Assembly (NCBI GenBank): GCA_022447855.1
Contig: JAKUTX010000004.1
Span: 1 to 64,000 of the forward strand
Source of the DNA: UBA6927 sp022447855
GTDB lineage: Bacteria > Chloroflexota > Dehalococcoidia > Lucifugimonadales > UBA6927
Direction of reading: 5' to 3'
Length of the DNA stretch: 64,000 nt
Shown in pieces: positions 63,156 through 64,000 of this stretch. A program made the translations under genes and the position numbers. The stretch's first letter is position 1. Every line of letters starts with the position of its first letter. The notes beneath the pieces are model-generated. The model made no database searches, was not told where the DNA came from, and saw only the letters and a program-made list of their open reading frames with translations.

Positions 63156-63623
63156 ATGAATCTTTTTTCAAAACTTTTACACTCAATCAAGATCGAAACA
63201 GTCAGTGCACATTGTGACGTTCCATGTGGGATTTATGATCCGATTTCGGCCAAAATCGCTGCACAAACTGTTCTAAAAATGGCAGTCAGGCTAGAAGCTG
63301 TTGATCTTCCACCTACTGATATTGCAGTACCAAATTCAGTCGCTCGATATGTTGCTGTTAAAGAAGAGCATGCACAGCTAGTTAAAAGCGAACTAAATAC
63401 GCTATGGGCTGACTATTTCAAACCTGAACATCTTGATCAATATCCTAATCTTCATGAATTAGTATGGAATGCTAACAAGCTTGCTGGTGCTAACAAACAA
63501 ACCGTTAGTTCTGAATCAGCAAAACAATTAGTAGATTCAGTTGACGAAATTGCGAAAATCTTTTGGGCTACTAAAGGGGTTGACTATAGCGACCCCAATG
63601 CTGATATAAGATTTGGAGCATAA
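63156..63623 (+). CDS. sodN: Nickel superoxide dismutase, propeptide form
   Basis: This dismutates superoxide using nickel, an iron-sparing choice common in marine bacteria. At 155 residues, the mature N terminus begins at His19 with the nickel hook HCDVPCGIYDP (His19, Cys20, Cys24 ligands after cleavage). It is preceded by an 18-residue propeptide, MNLFSKLLHSIKIETVSA, that must be removed to free the His amine. The rest is the four-helix subunit of the hexamer. AGGGG before ATG 63156 supports the start. The protease gene is divergent, and a strong terminator follows. Confidence 0.97.
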   Translation: MNLFSKLLHSIKIETVSAHCDVPCGIYDPISAKIAAQTVLKMAVRLEAVDLPPTDIAVPNSVARYVAVKEEHAQLVKSELNTLWADYFKPEHLDQYPNLHELVWNANKLAGANKQTVSSESAKQLVDSVDEIAKIFWATKGVDYSDPNADIRFGA

Positions 63624-63631
63624 AATCATTT

Positions 63632-63666
63632 AAATGGGCTTGTATTTTTTTACAAGCCCATTTTTT
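63632..63666 (+). terminator. Rho-independent terminator after sodN
   Basis: A perfect 13-bp stem (63632-63644 with 63651-63663, AAATGGGCTTGTA and its complement) with a 6-T loop and a run of T after it. Because the neighbouring cupin gene is convergent, it may act in both directions. Confidence 0.85.
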
Positions 63667-63697
63667 ACTACTTGATCCAAAACAATCGGTTACTTAA

Positions 63698-64000
63698 TCA
63701 CTTCTTATAATCAGTCCGAGGTGGACTGAAAATATCTAGTGCGAGCGCTCTTTGATCTGTGGCAATCAAACTATGTTCGACATTCGAAGGAATTATATAC
63801 ATTTCTCCTTCTTGTATCATTCTTGTTTCCTCACCAATGGTAAACAAAAATTCACCTTCCAATACTATTCCCGCCTGCTCATTTTCATGAGAATGAGCTT
63901 CCATTTTCGCTCCAGGTGAAATGGTTACTATACTCATCATCACATTTTCTCCCCAAGTAGTTTTCAATGAAACTCCAGGAGAAATCTCAAATGATTCTAT
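63698..64000 (-). CDS. Small cupin-domain protein, 5' end beyond the window
   Basis: A single-domain cupin. Motif 1 is AHSHENEQAGIVLEGEF (His-x-His, Gln, Gly), followed by GEETRMIQEGEMYIIPSNVEHS as motif 2 with a closing His, so the metal site looks complete. The frame continues without a stop to the window edge (SFEISPGVSLKTTW precedes the metal motif), so a TTG codon at 63967 is unlikely to be the true start and the gene is truncated by the window. No partner is visible. Such proteins act as sensors, isomerases or oxygenases. Confidence 0.8.
   Translation of the reverse strand: MESFEISPGVSLKTTWGENVMMSIVTISPGAKMEAHSHENEQAGIVLEGEFLFTIGEETRMIQEGEMYIIPSNVEHSLIATDQRALALDIFSPPRTDYKK

Noticed and set aside
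63698..63967. Cupin ORF as a complete 89-residue gene starting at TTG 63967
   Set aside because: The frame continues open to the window end with conserved-looking residues before it, so it is treated as truncated.

Overview
The window is about 64 kb of AT-rich bacterial chromosome, densely packed and with short intergenic gaps. The gene families point to an oligotrophic marine bacterium of the Chloroflexota, most likely the SAR202 clade of Dehalococcoidia. The hints are a nickel superoxide dismutase, a NADH-dehydrogenase-like operon without nuoE/F/G beside it, a SUF operon with SufU-type scaffolds, and catabolic genes of the families reported as expanded in SAR202 (enolase superfamily, CaiB/BaiF CoA-transferases, Old Yellow Enzymes, molybdenum hydroxylases, cyclases). 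The taxonomic call is inference; no 16S gene is present. No CRISPR array, insertion sequence, phage or integrase was seen.

Layout. 1-236: 3' part of RNase P RNA. 267-3328: a Gfo/Idh/MocA dehydrogenase, tRNA-Trp, an MDR-family reductase and an RraA-family protein. 3419-5457: tRNA-Leu and tRNA-Cys facing a three-gene set for a sodium-pumping biotin decarboxylase (delta-, beta- and biotin-carrier-like subunits; no carboxyltransferase). 5547-9942: 5-oxoprolinase genes pxpABC, followed by a ketopantoate-reductase-like gene and a DedA-type membrane protein. 10049-20800: a catabolic block with a molybdenum hydroxylase large subunit, a tandem CaiB/BaiF fusion, a thiolase, an enolase-superfamily enzyme, an Old Yellow Enzyme, a cupin, a beta-propeller protein and a cyclase-family hydrolase. 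20859-24866: a small unknown protein, PAC2, M20 peptidase, Nudix hydrolase and NAD kinase. 24900-35536: nuoABCDHIJK-(small ORF)-LMN on the minus strand, probably continuing into the NAD kinase/Nudix genes.

35755-39324: isoprenoid genes (polyprenyl diphosphate synthase, squalene/phytoene synthase), YjbQ and a nucleoside hydrolase. 39416-45656: SUF operon sufB-C-D-U-rrf2-S-U with two SufU paralogues. 45653-50687: an orphan family-5 solute-binding lipoprotein, TatD, Yip1-like and EVE-domain proteins, and a PIN/TRAM protein. 50693-53276: ispD-ispF-cysS. 53282-58271: an NHL-repeat protein, a DUF1800 protein, secG, gatB and pcm. 58369-62556: a tetrapyrrole operon (precorrin-2 dehydrogenase, hemC, cobA-hemD fusion, hemB). 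62537-63623: a signal-peptidase-like gene divergent from the nickel superoxide dismutase gene, whose product carries an N-terminal propeptide ahead of the nickel hook. 63698-64000: a cupin gene cut by the window edge.

How it fits together. The suf, nuo and hem/siroheme blocks build and use the iron-sulfur and tetrapyrrole cofactors of respiration. The nickel superoxide dismutase removes superoxide without needing iron. The 10-20 kb block looks like a pathway for oxidising cyclic or branched organic acids through CoA esters, ending in thiolytic cleavage. The most unusual items are the asymmetric tandem CoA-transferase, the duplicated SufU flanking an Rrf2 regulator, the biotin-carrier gene whose last codons lie in an antisense tRNA gene, the nickel superoxide dismutase/protease pair with a perfect palindrome just upstream of the promoter, and the extra small gene inside the nuo operon.
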